A stretch of 64,000 nucleotides of DNA from Leptospira biflexa serovar Patoc strain 'Patoc 1 (Paris)' (GTDB lineage: Bacteria; Spirochaetota; Leptospiria; Leptospirales; Leptospiraceae), in assembly GCF_000017685.1 (NCBI RefSeq), contig NC_010602.1, positions 2,249,501 to 2,313,500 of the forward strand. Direction: 5' to 3'. The translations under genes and the position numbers were made by a program. A model generated the notes under the pieces. The model was not told the origin of the DNA. It made no database searches and saw nothing but the letters and a program-made list of their open reading frames with translations. Each line of letters begins with the position of its first letter. Within the stretch, counting starts at the first letter, position 1. This document shows positions 54,195 to 63,279 of this stretch, in pieces.

Positions 54195-54635
54195 ATGCAA
54201 TTTATCTATAATTTTCTAAAAGTACATATAAAATTTCTAAAGATAGTATTCTGTATCATTATCCTATCCTTTTTTGGATGTGATTATGCAAGAATATTTG
54301 TTCAAAAATTAACCTTTGAAAACAGTATTACAATAAGATGTTTTGAAGAGTCAATTTTGAATATATCTTCGTTAACATTGGATAATAATTACAGAGAAGA
54401 AAAGGGAAATAATACTTTATATTTTATTATAGAATTTAACGAATTAAAAAGTAGAGCCTCTTTTTCGGATAACGTTTTAGAGTTATCTACTATCTCGAAA
54501 ATAAACGAAGAATTAAAATGTGCGGAAATCAAAGAAATTATTAGGATAAATAAATTGATTGAACATAATATTATTTTAAATTGCAAAAATAAAATTTTAA
54601 AATCAGAATACAATAATGACGATTGCTTCAATTAG
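54195..54635 (+). CDS. Putative lipoprotein (cassette 52)
   Basis: The 146-residue product has a hydrophobic segment ending IIILSFFGCDYA, with Cys 29 as likely lipid site. The mature part has four Cys (RCFEES, LKCAEI, LNCKNK, DDCFN) that could form disulfides. Function unknown. About 190 bases of AT-rich sequence with no ORF follow. Confidence 0.6.
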   Translation: MQFIYNFLKVHIKFLKIVFCIIILSFFGCDYARIFVQKLTFENSITIRCFEESILNISSLTLDNNYREEKGNNTLYFIIEFNELKSRASFSDNVLELSTISKINEELKCAEIKEIIRINKLIEHNIILNCKNKILKSEYNNDDCFN

Positions 54636-54827
54636 GAAAAATATATATCTTGTGAGTTAAAAAATAAATGTTTGAATATTAGATAAAAAAATGTAGATTA
54701 TAGCACAATTTTCTATCTAATAAAATTCCACTATATTTTAGATATTTTAAAGTAATGTTATATAAGCGAAAAAAATAAGTAAATATATAGCGTGTGAAAG
54801 AAATGAATTCAAAAAGAATCCCGCAGC

Positions 54828-54992
54828 GCATAACTGCCGCTAACCACTTCGCTTCGGGACTTGCGCCCTCGCTCGGCCTTCGGCACATAGGCTTTTGTCA
54901 CTCCTCTTGCATTCGCAAGCCTCGTGCCAATCCCTAACGCCTCCGCACGGAGGCTCAGGGCCAGCCTACGTCGGTTAGCTAGTTCGTTATGC
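54828..54992 (+). repeat. attC-like site 52
   Basis: Boxes GCATAAC and GTTATGC; inner stem GCTAACC with GGTTAGC; third stem ATAGGCT with AGCCTA. The left box is followed by TGC instead of AGC. Confidence 0.82.
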
Positions 54993-55024
54993 GTAATTTT
55001 GCAAAAAAATAGAATATCACAATT

Positions 55025-55681
55025 ATGTTAAAAGCCATCATTTTTGATTATGACGACACATTAGTTCAAACTAGGAAAACTAGATATAAAACTATTTCAA
55101 ATTTAGCTTTAGAAGAATTTAAATATAAAATTAATGTAAAAGAGATTGATGCAGCTTGGGGCCTACCAGCTGACGATTTTCTAATTAAGCTATTCGGAAA
55201 ATTTACATCGGATTTAAATTTAATATGGAAACTTTATTTGGAATACTCAATAAAAGACAAAAACGTACCACATGATTCTTCATTTGAATTTATTGAAAAA
55301 TATCAAAAATTTCTTAATATTGGGATTGTTACTTCATCAAGTGAGAAAGTCGTTTTGAGAGAATTAAATGAATTAAATATAAATTTAGATTATTTCTTTT
55401 TCATACAAACCTCTGATTATACAAATGTTCACAAACCTGATCCAAATGTTTTTCTACCTATAAATGAAAAACTTACCTTCAATAATATTCAAAAGAATGA
55501 AGTCATTTACATTGGTGATTCACCATCAGACTTTTATTCATCGACAAAATTTGGTTATAATTTCCTTGGAATTGCTCATGATCCGAGGTATAAGGACTTT
55601 TTCTTGAACGAAAATATCAATTTCGTTGAGAATTTTAATGATCTGGAAAAATATATTGTAGAAATGCAAAACTACGCATAA
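55025..55681 (+). CDS. HAD-superfamily hydrolase (cassette 53)
   Basis: This 218-residue protein contains motif I IIFDYDDTLVQT (nucleophile D8, D10), motif II GIVTSSSEK, a conserved Lys in VHKPDPNVF and motif IV VIYIGDSPSDF. The cap inserted after motif I is helical (C1 type), as in phosphoglycolate phosphatase-like enzymes. Likely a small-molecule phosphatase. Its stop TAA lies in the attC left box. Confidence 0.88.
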   Translation: MLKAIIFDYDDTLVQTRKTRYKTISNLALEEFKYKINVKEIDAAWGLPADDFLIKLFGKFTSDLNLIWKLYLEYSIKDKNVPHDSSFEFIEKYQKFLNIGIVTSSSEKVVLRELNELNINLDYFFFIQTSDYTNVHKPDPNVFLPINEKLTFNNIQKNEVIYIGDSPSDFYSSTKFGYNFLGIAHDPRYKDFFLNENINFVENFNDLEKYIVEMQNYA

Positions 55682-55840
55682 CAGCGACTAACCGCTTCAC
55701 TTCGGGACTTGCGCCCTCGTTCGGTCTCCGACACATAGGCTTTTGTCACTCCTCTTGCTTACGCAAGCGTCGTGCCAATCCCTAACGTCCCCTACAGGGA
55801 CTCAGGGCCAGCCTACGTCGGTTAGTCTAGTTCGTTATGC
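55676..55840 (+). repeat. attC-like site 53
   Basis: Boxes GCATAAC and GTTATGC; inner stem ACTAACCG with CGGTTAGT; third stem ATAGGCT with AGCCTA. Provides the stop of the HAD gene. Confidence 0.85.
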
Positions 55841-55869
55841 GCAATAGAATAAATTTAAAGGAAACATAA

Positions 55870-57282
55870 ATGAAAGTTAAAGAAATTTCATTTCAAGAAT
55901 TTAGGGATTTATCTCTCAGAGATGAATCTCATTTTTATGAAAAAAAGTCCAAACTGATTGCACCAAAAAAATTACAAAAATATGCAGTTTCCTTTGGAAA
56001 CGCTGACGGTGGTGAATTAATAGTAGGAATAAAAGATAATTCTGACGAACCGAATCCGGAAAAAAGATGGGATGGATTTTCTTCAATAGAAGATTTGAAT
56101 GGATTATTACAGACATTGTTTAATATTTCTCCAAGTTTAGATCTTAAATATACAATTTTAACATGTCCTTCATTTAAAGGCTATGTTATTCAAATCAATA
56201 TTGAACGAACAGCTGAGCTACATAAAACATTAGATGGCGAAGTATACCTAAGATCAGGAGCCCAATCAATACATATAAAGGACCCTCAGAAAATTGTAGA
56301 ACTCTCTTATTCAAAAGGAACAACAACATTTGAGGATCAAACACTACCTGAAATACCCCCTGAACAAATCACCGATGCGGAAGAAATTAAACTGTTTTTA
56401 AAATCTTTCTCTCCTAAAACGGATGCACTTGATTTCTGTGTAAATCAAAATTTATTTACATATAAAGAATGGTTTCCGAGAGTAGCTGCCGTATTACTGT
56501 TCCTACCTTCACCAGCTTCATTGTTACCCAAAAAATGTAGTGTAAAAATTACTCGATATAATACCAATGAAGAGAAACCAGAAAGAGAACATTTATTAAA
56601 CCAAGAAACGATTGATGCACCTTTATACAATTGCATCAAAGTCACTGCAAAGAGGATAACTGAAATAATTTCATCAGTTACCGTAATGATTAAAAACTCT
56701 TTGGTAAAAATGGATTATCCTCAGGAAGCAATTTGGGAAATCATTGTCAACTCCTTAGTACATAGAGATTACTCAATTTCTGATGACGTACATGTTTTAA
56801 TCTATAATAACAGAATAGAAATTCTTAGTCCAGGTAAATTACCAGGTTACGTCACAACCTCGAATATTCTTGATGCTCGCTATGCAAGAAATCCAAAAAT
56901 CGTAAGGACATTACATAGATATCCTGATCCTCCAAATAAGGATATGGGAGAGGGATTGAATACAGCATTTCAAAAAATGAAAGAAAGGGGTCTACAGCCT
57001 CCGATAATAACTGAAGTGGGAAATTACGTGAAAGTAACTTTACCCCATTTACCGATGGCAACTCCTGCTGAATCAATACTCAAATATTTAAATAATAATC
57101 CTGAAATCACTAACAAGGAAGTTAGAGAATTAACAGGGATTAAATCTGAAAATTTGGTAAAAGCAGAATTTTATAAATTGCGTAAAGCAGGGTTCCTTGA
57201 AAGAGTACCTGAAAAAAATTCAAATAAATCTGCTTGGAAATTAACCGAAGCAGGTAGAATTGAAAGTCAAAAATATTCCTAA
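55870..57282 (+). CDS. AlbA_2/ATP-binding regulator-like protein (cassette 54)
   Basis: This 470-residue protein begins with an AlbA_2-type domain (FGNADGGELIVGI at 42-54, then YLRSGAQSIHI). It continues with an AIWEIIVNSLVHRDYS segment (~287-302) and a PGxLPG-like loop, typical of the HATPase_c_4 region, and ends in a winged helix (KEVRELTGIKSENLVKAEFYKLRKAGFLER). Related proteins are DNA-binding regulators also found near defence genes. AAAGGAAA lies before the ATG. Confidence 0.8.
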   Translation: MKVKEISFQEFRDLSLRDESHFYEKKSKLIAPKKLQKYAVSFGNADGGELIVGIKDNSDEPNPEKRWDGFSSIEDLNGLLQTLFNISPSLDLKYTILTCPSFKGYVIQINIERTAELHKTLDGEVYLRSGAQSIHIKDPQKIVELSYSKGTTTFEDQTLPEIPPEQITDAEEIKLFLKSFSPKTDALDFCVNQNLFTYKEWFPRVAAVLLFLPSPASLLPKKCSVKITRYNTNEEKPEREHLLNQETIDAPLYNCIKVTAKRITEIISSVTVMIKNSLVKMDYPQEAIWEIIVNSLVHRDYSISDDVHVLIYNNRIEILSPGKLPGYVTTSNILDARYARNPKIVRTLHRYPDPPNKDMGEGLNTAFQKMKERGLQPPIITEVGNYVKVTLPHLPMATPAESILKYLNNNPEITNKEVRELTGIKSENLVKAEFYKLRKAGFLERVPEKNSNKSAWKLTEAGRIESQKYS

Positions 57283-57291
57283 TTCTACTGC

Positions 57292-57455
57292 GCATAACAA
57301 CGCCTTAACGCTTCGCTTCGGCACAAGGCCTCGCTCGGTCTGCGACACATAGGCTTCTGGCACTCCCCTTGCTTAAGCAAGTGTCGTTCCAGTCCCTAAC
57401 GTCCCGTTTCCGGGACTCAGGGTCAGCCTACGTCGTTAAGGCTAGTTCGTTATAC
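57292..57455 (+). repeat. attC-like site 54
   Basis: Boxes GCATAAC and GTTATAC; inner stem GCCTTAACG with CGTTAAGGC; third stem ATAGGCT with AGCCTA. The left box is followed by AAC instead of AGC. Confidence 0.85.
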
Positions 57456-57490
57456 GACATTTATTTAAAATTAATTCTAGTTCAAAAAAA

Positions 57491-57781
57491 ATGAAAAAAA
57501 AACTAACTCTATTATTTTCAGTCTACTTTATATCATTCGGACTACTTCAAAATTTGTCAGCACAGACTATTGACTTCTCAAAAGAAAAACCAATCCATCC
57601 TTATTATGAAACAATGGATGAAAACTATTCGATTGACTGTAAAGAAAAACAACTCTGTATGGAAAACTGCAAAGATTCATTCACTTTGATCTCAAATAAA
57701 TTCAAAGATAAAAATAATGCTCGATTAGGTTGCTTCGCAGATTGCAGGAAAATCGTTTGTTTTTCAAAAAATAAAAAATGA
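57491..57781 (+). CDS. Small secreted Cys-rich protein (cassette 55)
   Basis: The 96-residue product has a signal ending GLLQNLSAQT and a mature domain with Cys pattern CKEKQLCMENC then CFADCRKIVC. It belongs to the same family as 44291 and the remnant at 33305. Likely periplasmic or secreted. Overlaps the following gene by four bases. Confidence 0.65.
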   Translation: MKKKLTLLFSVYFISFGLLQNLSAQTIDFSKEKPIHPYYETMDENYSIDCKEKQLCMENCKDSFTLISNKFKDKNNARLGCFADCRKIVCFSKNKK

Positions 57782-58191
57782 ACATAACTAAACTTACTTT
57801 AAATCTTCTAATACCGCTTATATATATCTCATGTAATATCAATCAAGGTATTGACTCTAATGAATTTTATACTGAGGATGAAACAGAAAGAAAAATAGGA
57901 GTTGCTGTTTCCCTAAAATCGATACAAATTTTTGGAAATCCGACCACCTTACTCCCATACGAATTTCAGCAAGACCCAAATTGCAAAAGACAATCCTACT
58001 TTAAAAAAGAGGAAGTTAACAAATGCGTAAATATTATCCTCGCATCTAATATTCAAACAACAGATATATCGGATTATTTTGGAAAAATTGGAGTTATAGT
58101 TAACAAACTATGCAATCTAGAAAGACAAATTTTCTTAGATAATTCGTCAAAAGGGGAAATAAACTTTTGCGGAATAAAGAAAATATTTTAA
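57778..58191 (+). CDS. Putative lipoprotein (cassette 55, second gene)
   Basis: The 137-residue product has a signal ending IPLIYISCNIN (Cys 19) and five further Cys in the mature part (NCKR, KCVN, LCNL, FCGI). Coupled to the preceding Cys-rich gene by an ATGA overlap, so the two may interact in the envelope. Confidence 0.6.
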   Translation: MNITKLTLNLLIPLIYISCNINQGIDSNEFYTEDETERKIGVAVSLKSIQIFGNPTTLLPYEFQQDPNCKRQSYFKKEEVNKCVNIILASNIQTTDISDYFGKIGVIVNKLCNLERQIFLDNSSKGEINFCGIKKIF

Positions 58192-58206
58192 TAATAAATA
58201 AACGTC

Positions 58207-58368
58207 GTATAACATCGGCTAAACACTGCGCTTCGGGACAGGCCCTCGCTTGGCCTTCGGCACATTCCTCTCCGTCACGTCTCTTGCATTCGCAAGATCC
58301 GCGCCGACGCTAACGCCTACTCCGTAGGCTCAGCTCCGAGGAACGTCGTTTAGCCTGGTTCGTTATGC
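58207..58368 (+). repeat. attC-like site 55
   Basis: Boxes GTATAAC and GTTATGC; inner stem CGGCTAAAC with GTTTAGCC; third stem TTCCTC with GAGGAA. Confidence 0.85.
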
Positions 58369-58536
58369 GAAATCGCAATATACTTTATATACTTACAAAT
58401 TTTAATTTGAATAATTTCTAAATTCAACAAAGATAGAAACTTTTTTAGTTTAATTATAAAAATTTAAAATTTCATGAAAACTTTTTAGAAGAATTATAAT
58501 GCATTAAATTCAAAAAGTTAAAAAAAAAGGCAAACC

Positions 58537-58911
58537 ATGTTTAAAAATCTTAAAGTAGTAAATTTTTTGAATATCGCAAAGGCTTTTGACAAATTAATAA
58601 TTAAAATAAGCAATACAGAATTCATTCCGTTAGGAGGATTTTTTGAAAATCTCGAAGAGACTGAAAAAATAATGAAAATTACAGATGGAGGTTTTCTACA
58701 AGGTATATTTCCTATTGCGATTGATCAAGGCGGCAATTTAATTTGTTATTCTGATGGACAAACTTTAAGCGAAGGAGTCTATTTTTGGGATCATGAACAA
58801 TATGATCAAAGAGAAAGAGCATACGAATTTATAGCTTCAGATCTCCAAGTTTTGGAAAAGATGTTGGTTGACGAGACTGATGAAGAATATACTTCTTTTA
58901 TAGAATCATGA
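58537..58911 (+). CDS. SMI1/KNR4-like protein (cassette 56)
   Basis: The 124-residue protein has TDGGFLQGIFPIAIDQGGNLICYS followed by GVYFWDHEQYD, the core of the SMI1/KNR4 fold that serves as immunity protein to bacterial toxins. The N-terminal ~45 residues are shorter than usual. No toxin gene is in the cassette. A 168-base leader precedes it without identifiable signals. Confidence 0.6.
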   Translation: MFKNLKVVNFLNIAKAFDKLIIKISNTEFIPLGGFFENLEETEKIMKITDGGFLQGIFPIAIDQGGNLICYSDGQTLSEGVYFWDHEQYDQRERAYEFIASDLQVLEKMLVDETDEEYTSFIES

Positions 58912-59003
58912 AGATAACTGTAATTCGAAACATCTTGGGTTCTGAAAAAGCATTTGTGTTATTAGGCATAGCAAGTAAACAGTTATGTCCGAATCAACAA
59001 TAA
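58908..59003 (+). CDS. Short ORF after SMI1-like gene (cassette 56)
   Basis: A 31-codon frame opens at an ATGA overlap with the SMI1-like gene and ends at TAA 59001. It could be a translated small protein or the remains of a second gene. The following ~90 bases hold nothing recognisable. Confidence 0.25.
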   Translation: MKITVIRNILGSEKAFVLLGIASKQLCPNQQ

Positions 59004-59096
59004 AAATTTTTAATTTGGATTCTTTTTCTGTAATCTATTCAATTTTGATGAAAGATGATATTTTCCTTAAGTTTTATACTAGGCAAATGCGACTTC

Positions 59097-59273
59097 GCAT
59101 AACAGCGCCTTAACGCTACGCTTCGGCACTTTCGGCCTCGCTCGGCCTAAAGGCACATTCCTCTCCGGCACGTTCCTTGCCTCCGCAAGTCTCTGTGCCG
59201 ACGCTAACGCCTGCCTTTGCAGGCTCAGCTTCGAGGAACGTCGGTAAGGCTTTTTCGTTATACGACATGTTTG
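59097..59273 (+). repeat. attC-like site 56 (longest)
   Basis: 177 bp. Boxes GCATAAC and GTTATAC; inner stem GCCTTAACG with CGGTAAGGC (one mismatch); third stem TTCCTC with GAGGAA. The spacer is TTTTTC instead of TAGTTC, and the core has extra bases. Confidence 0.8.
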
Positions 59274-59303
59274 CAAAACCAATCTTATACTAAAAAATTA
59301 AGA

Positions 59304-59332
59304 TTGACAAATACGAAAGAGTATCGTATTTT
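59304..59332 (+). promoter_or_regulatory. Promoter/operator of antitoxin-PIN module (cassette 57)
   Basis: TTGACA at 59304-59309 and TATTTT at 59327-59332 have a 17-base spacer. The dyad AATACGA (59310-59316) and TCGTATT (59324-59330) fills the spacer, and a third TCGTAT lies before the ATG. The expected transcription start falls at about the ATG (59340), so the message is probably leaderless. Confidence 0.65.
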
Positions 59333-59339
59333 TTATCGT

Positions 59340-59552
59340 ATGAAAGTAACTGCTATACTACCTGATGATTTAATAACCGAAGTACAAAAATATACTGAAG
59401 GAAAAAATATTACTGATTCTTTACAAAAGGCACTCTCCGAATGGGTTAAACTTGCAAAAGTAAAAAAACTAAATGAAAAATTAAGAAAACAACCTTTGCA
59501 CTTTTCAAGTGAATTTAATGCTGAAAAAATTAGAAGAATTAACAGAACATAA
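59340..59552 (+). CDS. VapB/CopG-like antitoxin (cassette 57)
   Basis: The 70-residue protein has MKVTAILPDDLITEVQKYTEGKNITDSL..., a ribbon-helix-helix start typical of CopG/VapB-type antitoxins, with a C-terminal tail for toxin binding. I take ATG 59340 rather than the longer frame that begins in the attC site. Its stop overlaps the toxin start (TAATG). Confidence 0.78.
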   Translation: MKVTAILPDDLITEVQKYTEGKNITDSLQKALSEWVKLAKVKKLNEKLRKQPLHFSSEFNAEKIRRINRT

Positions 59553-59929
59553 TGATTTTAGTTGATACTTCTGTTTGGATTGAATTCTTTCGAGGGAAAG
59601 AACCCTATTTTTCAAAGTTAGTTGGGTTGATTGAATCTTCTGATGTAATTGCACACGAAGTTGTTTTTGGCGAACTTTTACAAGGATGTAAGAATAAAAG
59701 TGAAATTACCTTCGTTTTGGATTATTGGGAAAGTTTAAATAACATTTTGTCAAATGGATCCTTTATCCAAGCGGGAAAATTATCTTTTGAAAATAAACAT
59801 TTAGAAAAAGGAATCGGCATTATCGATTCTATTTTGATCTCTGAAACCAAACAAAGAAATTTAAAGCTTTGGACTTTAGATAAAAAAATATTAAAAGTTC
59901 TTCAATTACAACATTTATACGAAATATAG
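59552..59929 (+). CDS. vapC: PIN-domain toxin, VapC-like (cassette 57)
   Basis: The 125-residue protein contains ILVDTSVWIEFFRG (first Asp), VFGELLQG (Glu), GIIDSILI (Asp) and LWTLDKKI (Asp), the four acidic residues of the PIN nuclease. VapC toxins cut RNA, often tRNA or rRNA. Paired with the antitoxin just upstream. Confidence 0.88.
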   Translation: MILVDTSVWIEFFRGKEPYFSKLVGLIESSDVIAHEVVFGELLQGCKNKSEITFVLDYWESLNNILSNGSFIQAGKLSFENKHLEKGIGIIDSILISETKQRNLKLWTLDKKILKVLQLQHLYEI

Positions 59930-59939
59930 CAAACACGGC

Positions 59940-60102
59940 GTATAACAGCGACTTACCGCTACGCTTCGGCACAAGGCCTCGCTCGGCCTCCGGCAAATTG
60001 TCCTCCTGTCACTCGTTTGCATCCGCAAACTACGTGCCAGTCCCTAACGTCCCGTTTCGGGACTCAGGGTCGGACAACTTCGGTAAGTCTAGTTCGTTAT
60101 GC
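59940..60102 (+). repeat. attC-like site 57
   Basis: Boxes GTATAAC and GTTATGC; inner stem GACTTACCG with CGGTAAGTC; third stem TTGTCC with GGACAA. Confidence 0.85.
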
Positions 60103-60160
60103 GTAATGGTCAAATTTCTCACGTTATCTTTAGAGCCAGAGTAATTCTTATATATCAAAA

Positions 60161-60610
60161 ATGATTAAAAATATTTTCCAAATAATAGAAGATAATTTAT
60201 TACCATGGAAATTTTTTATTCATGAAAGCAAAAAACATGACGCAATAGAATGGATAAAAAAAAGAAGTATTCCATGGAAAATCAAATTCATTAGACTAAT
60301 GCCATATCTCCCAGAACCACAATGCCTTAATGTTTCGAATACTTTTAAAATATTGAGGTGGTACGGTAAGTATTCAAGGAACCGAGCTTGGGTTCTAGTT
60401 TACGCAATTAATCATAAAAAGACTTTGTTTCTTACTATTTTATCACCAATTCGAATAATCTTTTGCGTTGCTTTCTATTTATTTTTCTCACTAGAGAAGG
60501 AAGCATTTTTCTTTTCTTTAATTCCATCTATTTACTATTTTGTTTTCTTTCAAAATGAATATTATGACGACGTTAGACCATTCTTGAATAGATTAAGGAA
60601 AGAAGTTTAA
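60161..60610 (+). CDS. Small membrane protein (cassette 58)
   Basis: This 149-residue protein has an amphipathic N-terminal half rich in Trp and Lys and two hydrophobic helices near 90-108 and 112-130 (IRIIFCVAFYLFFSL; AFFFSLIPSIYYFVFF). No family recognised. It is followed by 320 bases with no gene. Confidence 0.55.
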   Translation: MIKNIFQIIEDNLLPWKFFIHESKKHDAIEWIKKRSIPWKIKFIRLMPYLPEPQCLNVSNTFKILRWYGKYSRNRAWVLVYAINHKKTLFLTILSPIRIIFCVAFYLFFSLEKEAFFFSLIPSIYYFVFFQNEYYDDVRPFLNRLRKEV

Positions 60611-60931
60611 AAAGAATTATTCAACATCATATTAACTTAATGATACTTATATATAGATAAAATATTTGAAATGAATTATCTATCTCTGAACGGATTCAAA
60701 ATTTTCCCCTTGGTCTCAAAAATTTCTCTCAAACTCTATTCATTGCTACAAGGAAAGTCAGTATAATCTCAAAAACTAAGTTAAGTCGAAAAAATTCTTG
60801 GGCAAAATAAAATTTTATTCTATCTAGAAAAACATAAAAAACTCAAAAAATCAGAGCTTTTTGGTCTCAGTCGAAATAATATTAAAACAAAATAATTGTT
60901 ATACTTTAGTGGATACAAAGCAGACCACTAC
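60611..60931. other. Gene-free tail of cassette 58
   Basis: No ORF of useful size on either strand. AT-rich, with a repeated GGTCTCA (near 60712 and 60863) and purine-rich runs. It may be the remains of a second gene; nothing recognisable is left. Confidence 0.35.
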
Positions 60932-61092
60932 GCATAACAGCGACTTAACGCTTCGCTTCGGGACGAGCCCTCGCTCGGTCTGCGACACATTCCCCTTCTG
61001 TCACTCGTTTGCATCCGCAAACTCCGTGCCAGTCCCTAACGTCTCTCCGAGACTCAGGGTCGGGGAACGTCGTTAAGTCTAGTTCGTTAATT
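60932..61092 (+). repeat. attC-like site 58
   Basis: Left box GCATAAC, right box GTTAATT; inner stem GACTTAACG with CGTTAAGTC; third stem TTCCCC with GGGGAA. Confidence 0.85.
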
Positions 61093-61403
61093 GCAATGTC
61101 CAAAAAGGATTTAAGAGAATCTTTTTTATGTAATTTTCGCTGGTTCTTTCTTTTCGCGCTTTTAAGAAAGAGAAGAGAAAGACAAAAGAGATTCATTTGA
61201 AGAGAAGAAAAGATAAGAAAGCGCTTCAATTCAATATTGTCTTTCTCTACTTTCTATTTGGTACAATTATTAGATCACAGTTCTGTTTAAGAAAGTTTAA
61301 TTTACTTTTCCAGCGAAATGAATGATTTTAAGAGAAGAGACGCTCGGAATGTTTTGGACTTCTTACTTCCTTACTTACAAGATATACTATTATTGGACAC
61401 TGC
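61087..61403 (+). mobile_element. ORF-less cassette element, copy 10 (cassette 59)
   Basis: The 317 bp body is of the common subtype with TGGTACAAT and all paired blocks. It precedes the intact lipoprotein cassette 60. Confidence 0.8.
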
Positions 61404-61567
61404 AATTAACATCGGCTAACCACTTCGCTTCGGGTCTTACGCCCTCGCTCGGCCTACGGCACATAGGCTTCCTGTCACTCGTTTGCAGTCGCAAACTACG
61501 TGCCAGCCCCTAACGTCCCGTTCGGGACTCAGGGTCAGCCTACGTCGGTTAGCCTAGTTCGTTATAC
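61404..61567 (+). repeat. attC-like site 59
   Basis: Boxes AATTAAC and GTTATAC; inner stem CGGCTAACC with GGTTAGCC; third stem ATAGGCT with AGCCTA. Confidence 0.85.
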
Positions 61568-61606
61568 GAAATCGCTCAAAATAATTAATTAAAAAAGGAA
61601 TATCCT

Positions 61607-62329
61607 ATGAAATTGAAAAATGTCTTATTTTTAAGTCTTGCAGTTTACTCAGTATTAAACTGTGGTCATTACAACCAAACAAGGAAAATTACTAGAAAAT
61701 CTTTCGGTAATGAAAAATTCATTATCAATACCATCCTCGATGTTAAAAGGATTGAAAAAAATAAAATATTAATTATCGCTGACACAACCACTCTTCTTCG
61801 AGGTCACATTCAAACTCGACCGCCACAGCCTTCGCTACAAAGATGTTTTCAGCTCGAACTAGAAGAAAACGAACCTAGAGAATATTACCATTACCATATA
61901 AAAACCGCATACTTCTCTGACGAATGTGAAACTACTTCCATTGATACATTGGATTTTTTCGAAGTCCATAAAACAGGTTTCTACAATTATAATGAAAATG
62001 GAAAAAAAGAAGTAATTAGCCTAAAATTAGATGATGATAACTACTATCAAATTTTTTTAGAAGGAAGAGAGTATAAACAGAACCCCTTTTACATTGTTCA
62101 TTCTAGGTTACACAAGCAAAATAAATATTCCTATATATTACTCTATACAGCCGCTCTTCCATATGATATTATAGCAGGAACACTCCACTCAATAGGTATG
62201 CCTTTTTTATATACCTCTTATTTGTTTGGTTCTCTATCCAACCAAGAACAACCTTTATATAAGAAAAAACCTCTATATTTCCTACTTGGAACTTACAGAA
62301 CACTTTCTTATTTAGATAAAATTGATTAA
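61607..62329 (+). CDS. Putative lipoprotein, intact relative of cassette 26 gene (cassette 60)
   Basis: The 240-residue product has a signal ending YSVLNCGHYNQ (Cys 19), a charged mature part (CFQLELEENEPREYYHYH) and a C-terminal hydrophobic region (YSYILLYTAALPYDIIAGTLHSIGMPF). Same length and layout as the interrupted gene at 30220, which tells where that one is broken. Lipid-anchored, function unknown. Confidence 0.7.
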   Translation: MKLKNVLFLSLAVYSVLNCGHYNQTRKITRKSFGNEKFIINTILDVKRIEKNKILIIADTTTLLRGHIQTRPPQPSLQRCFQLELEENEPREYYHYHIKTAYFSDECETTSIDTLDFFEVHKTGFYNYNENGKKEVISLKLDDDNYYQIFLEGREYKQNPFYIVHSRLHKQNKYSYILLYTAALPYDIIAGTLHSIGMPFLYTSYLFGSLSNQEQPLYKKKPLYFLLGTYRTLSYLDKID

Positions 62330-62351
62330 AATCCATTAAATTCGCGACTTC

Positions 62352-62513
62352 GTATAACAGCAACTAACCGCTTCGCTTCGGTACGAGCCCTCGCTTGGGC
62401 TGCGCCACATAGGCTTCTGGCACTCCCCTTGCCTGCGCAAGTGTCGTTCCAGTCCCTAACGTCCCGTTCGGGACTCAGGGCCAGCCTACGTCGGTTAGTC
62501 TAGTTCGTTATGC
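62352..62513 (+). repeat. attC-like site 60
   Basis: Boxes GTATAAC and GTTATGC; inner stem ACTAACCG with CGGTTAGT; third stem ATAGGCT with AGCCTA. Confidence 0.85.
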
Positions 62514-62621
62514 GCAATAATTCAATTGTATGCCTCAGGACATGGGTAACAGACAGAAATTTGAGGAGAAAGGTCAAAAAAAGACTTGAAATACTTACCA
62601 ATACGAGAAGTGTTTTTATAA

Positions 62622-62903
62622 GTGATAAAATCATTTGCTGATAAAGAAACTCAGGGAATTTGGGAAGGAAAATTTTCGAAAAAACTACCTCCTGAAATTC
62701 AGAAAAAAGCGCAGATGAAATTGGGAATGTTGAATAACATTAAGGAAATCAAAGAATTAAAAGTTCCTCCCTCGAATAAATTACACTCCCTTGACGGAGA
62801 TAGAAAAGGACATTTTTCCATTTCTATAAATGATCAATGGCGAATTTGCTTTGGATTCAACAAAGGTGATACTTTCGATGTCGAAATTGTAGATTATCAT
62901 TGA
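62622..62903 (+). CDS. higB: RelE/HigB-type toxin (cassette 61)
   Basis: The 93-residue protein matches the short HigB/RelE toxin pattern: IKSFADKETQGIWEG, LPPEIQKKAQMKLGMLNN, VPPSNKLHSLDGDRKGHFSISIN and QWRICFGF. It is expected to be a ribosome-dependent mRNase. GTG start. A near-dyad AAATACTT...AAGTGTTT just upstream could be the operator. 13 bases separate it from the antitoxin gene. Confidence 0.87.
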   Translation: MIKSFADKETQGIWEGKFSKKLPPEIQKKAQMKLGMLNNIKEIKELKVPPSNKLHSLDGDRKGHFSISINDQWRICFGFNKGDTFDVEIVDYH

Positions 62904-62916
62904 ATAAGGAGTTAGT

Positions 62917-63258
62917 ATGAAAAAGGAAAATTTTATCAATGTTCATCCAGGAGAGATTCTTACTGAAGAATTCCTAACTCCATTAGAAATTTCGGCTTAT
63001 CGTTTAGCTAAAGAAACTGGTATTCCAGAGTCCAATATCTCAGAAATAATTAATGGAAAAAGAAGCATCACTGCAGCAATTTCTATAAAATTAGGAAAAT
63101 TTTTTGAACTTAATCCTATGTTTTGGATTGGTCTTCAAAATGATTATGACATTAGATTGGAATCTCATAAACTCAAATCAAAAATTAAAGAAATTAAATC
63201 TTTTCGAGAATTAAGAAAGAAAAATGAAAAAATTAAGAAAGTTAAGCATGTCGCTTGA
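62917..63258 (+). CDS. higA: HigA-type antitoxin (cassette 61)
   Basis: The 113-residue protein begins with VHPGEILTEEFLTPLEISAYRLAKETGIPESNISEIINGKRSIT, the hallmark HigA/VapI XRE domain, followed by a basic C-terminus. Neutralises the preceding toxin and represses the operon. AAGGAG lies about 7 bases before the ATG. Confidence 0.9.
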   Translation: MKKENFINVHPGEILTEEFLTPLEISAYRLAKETGIPESNISEIINGKRSITAAISIKLGKFFELNPMFWIGLQNDYDIRLESHKLKSKIKEIKSFRELRKKNEKIKKVKHVA

Positions 63259-63279
63259 TATTAATAATTGAATTACTGC

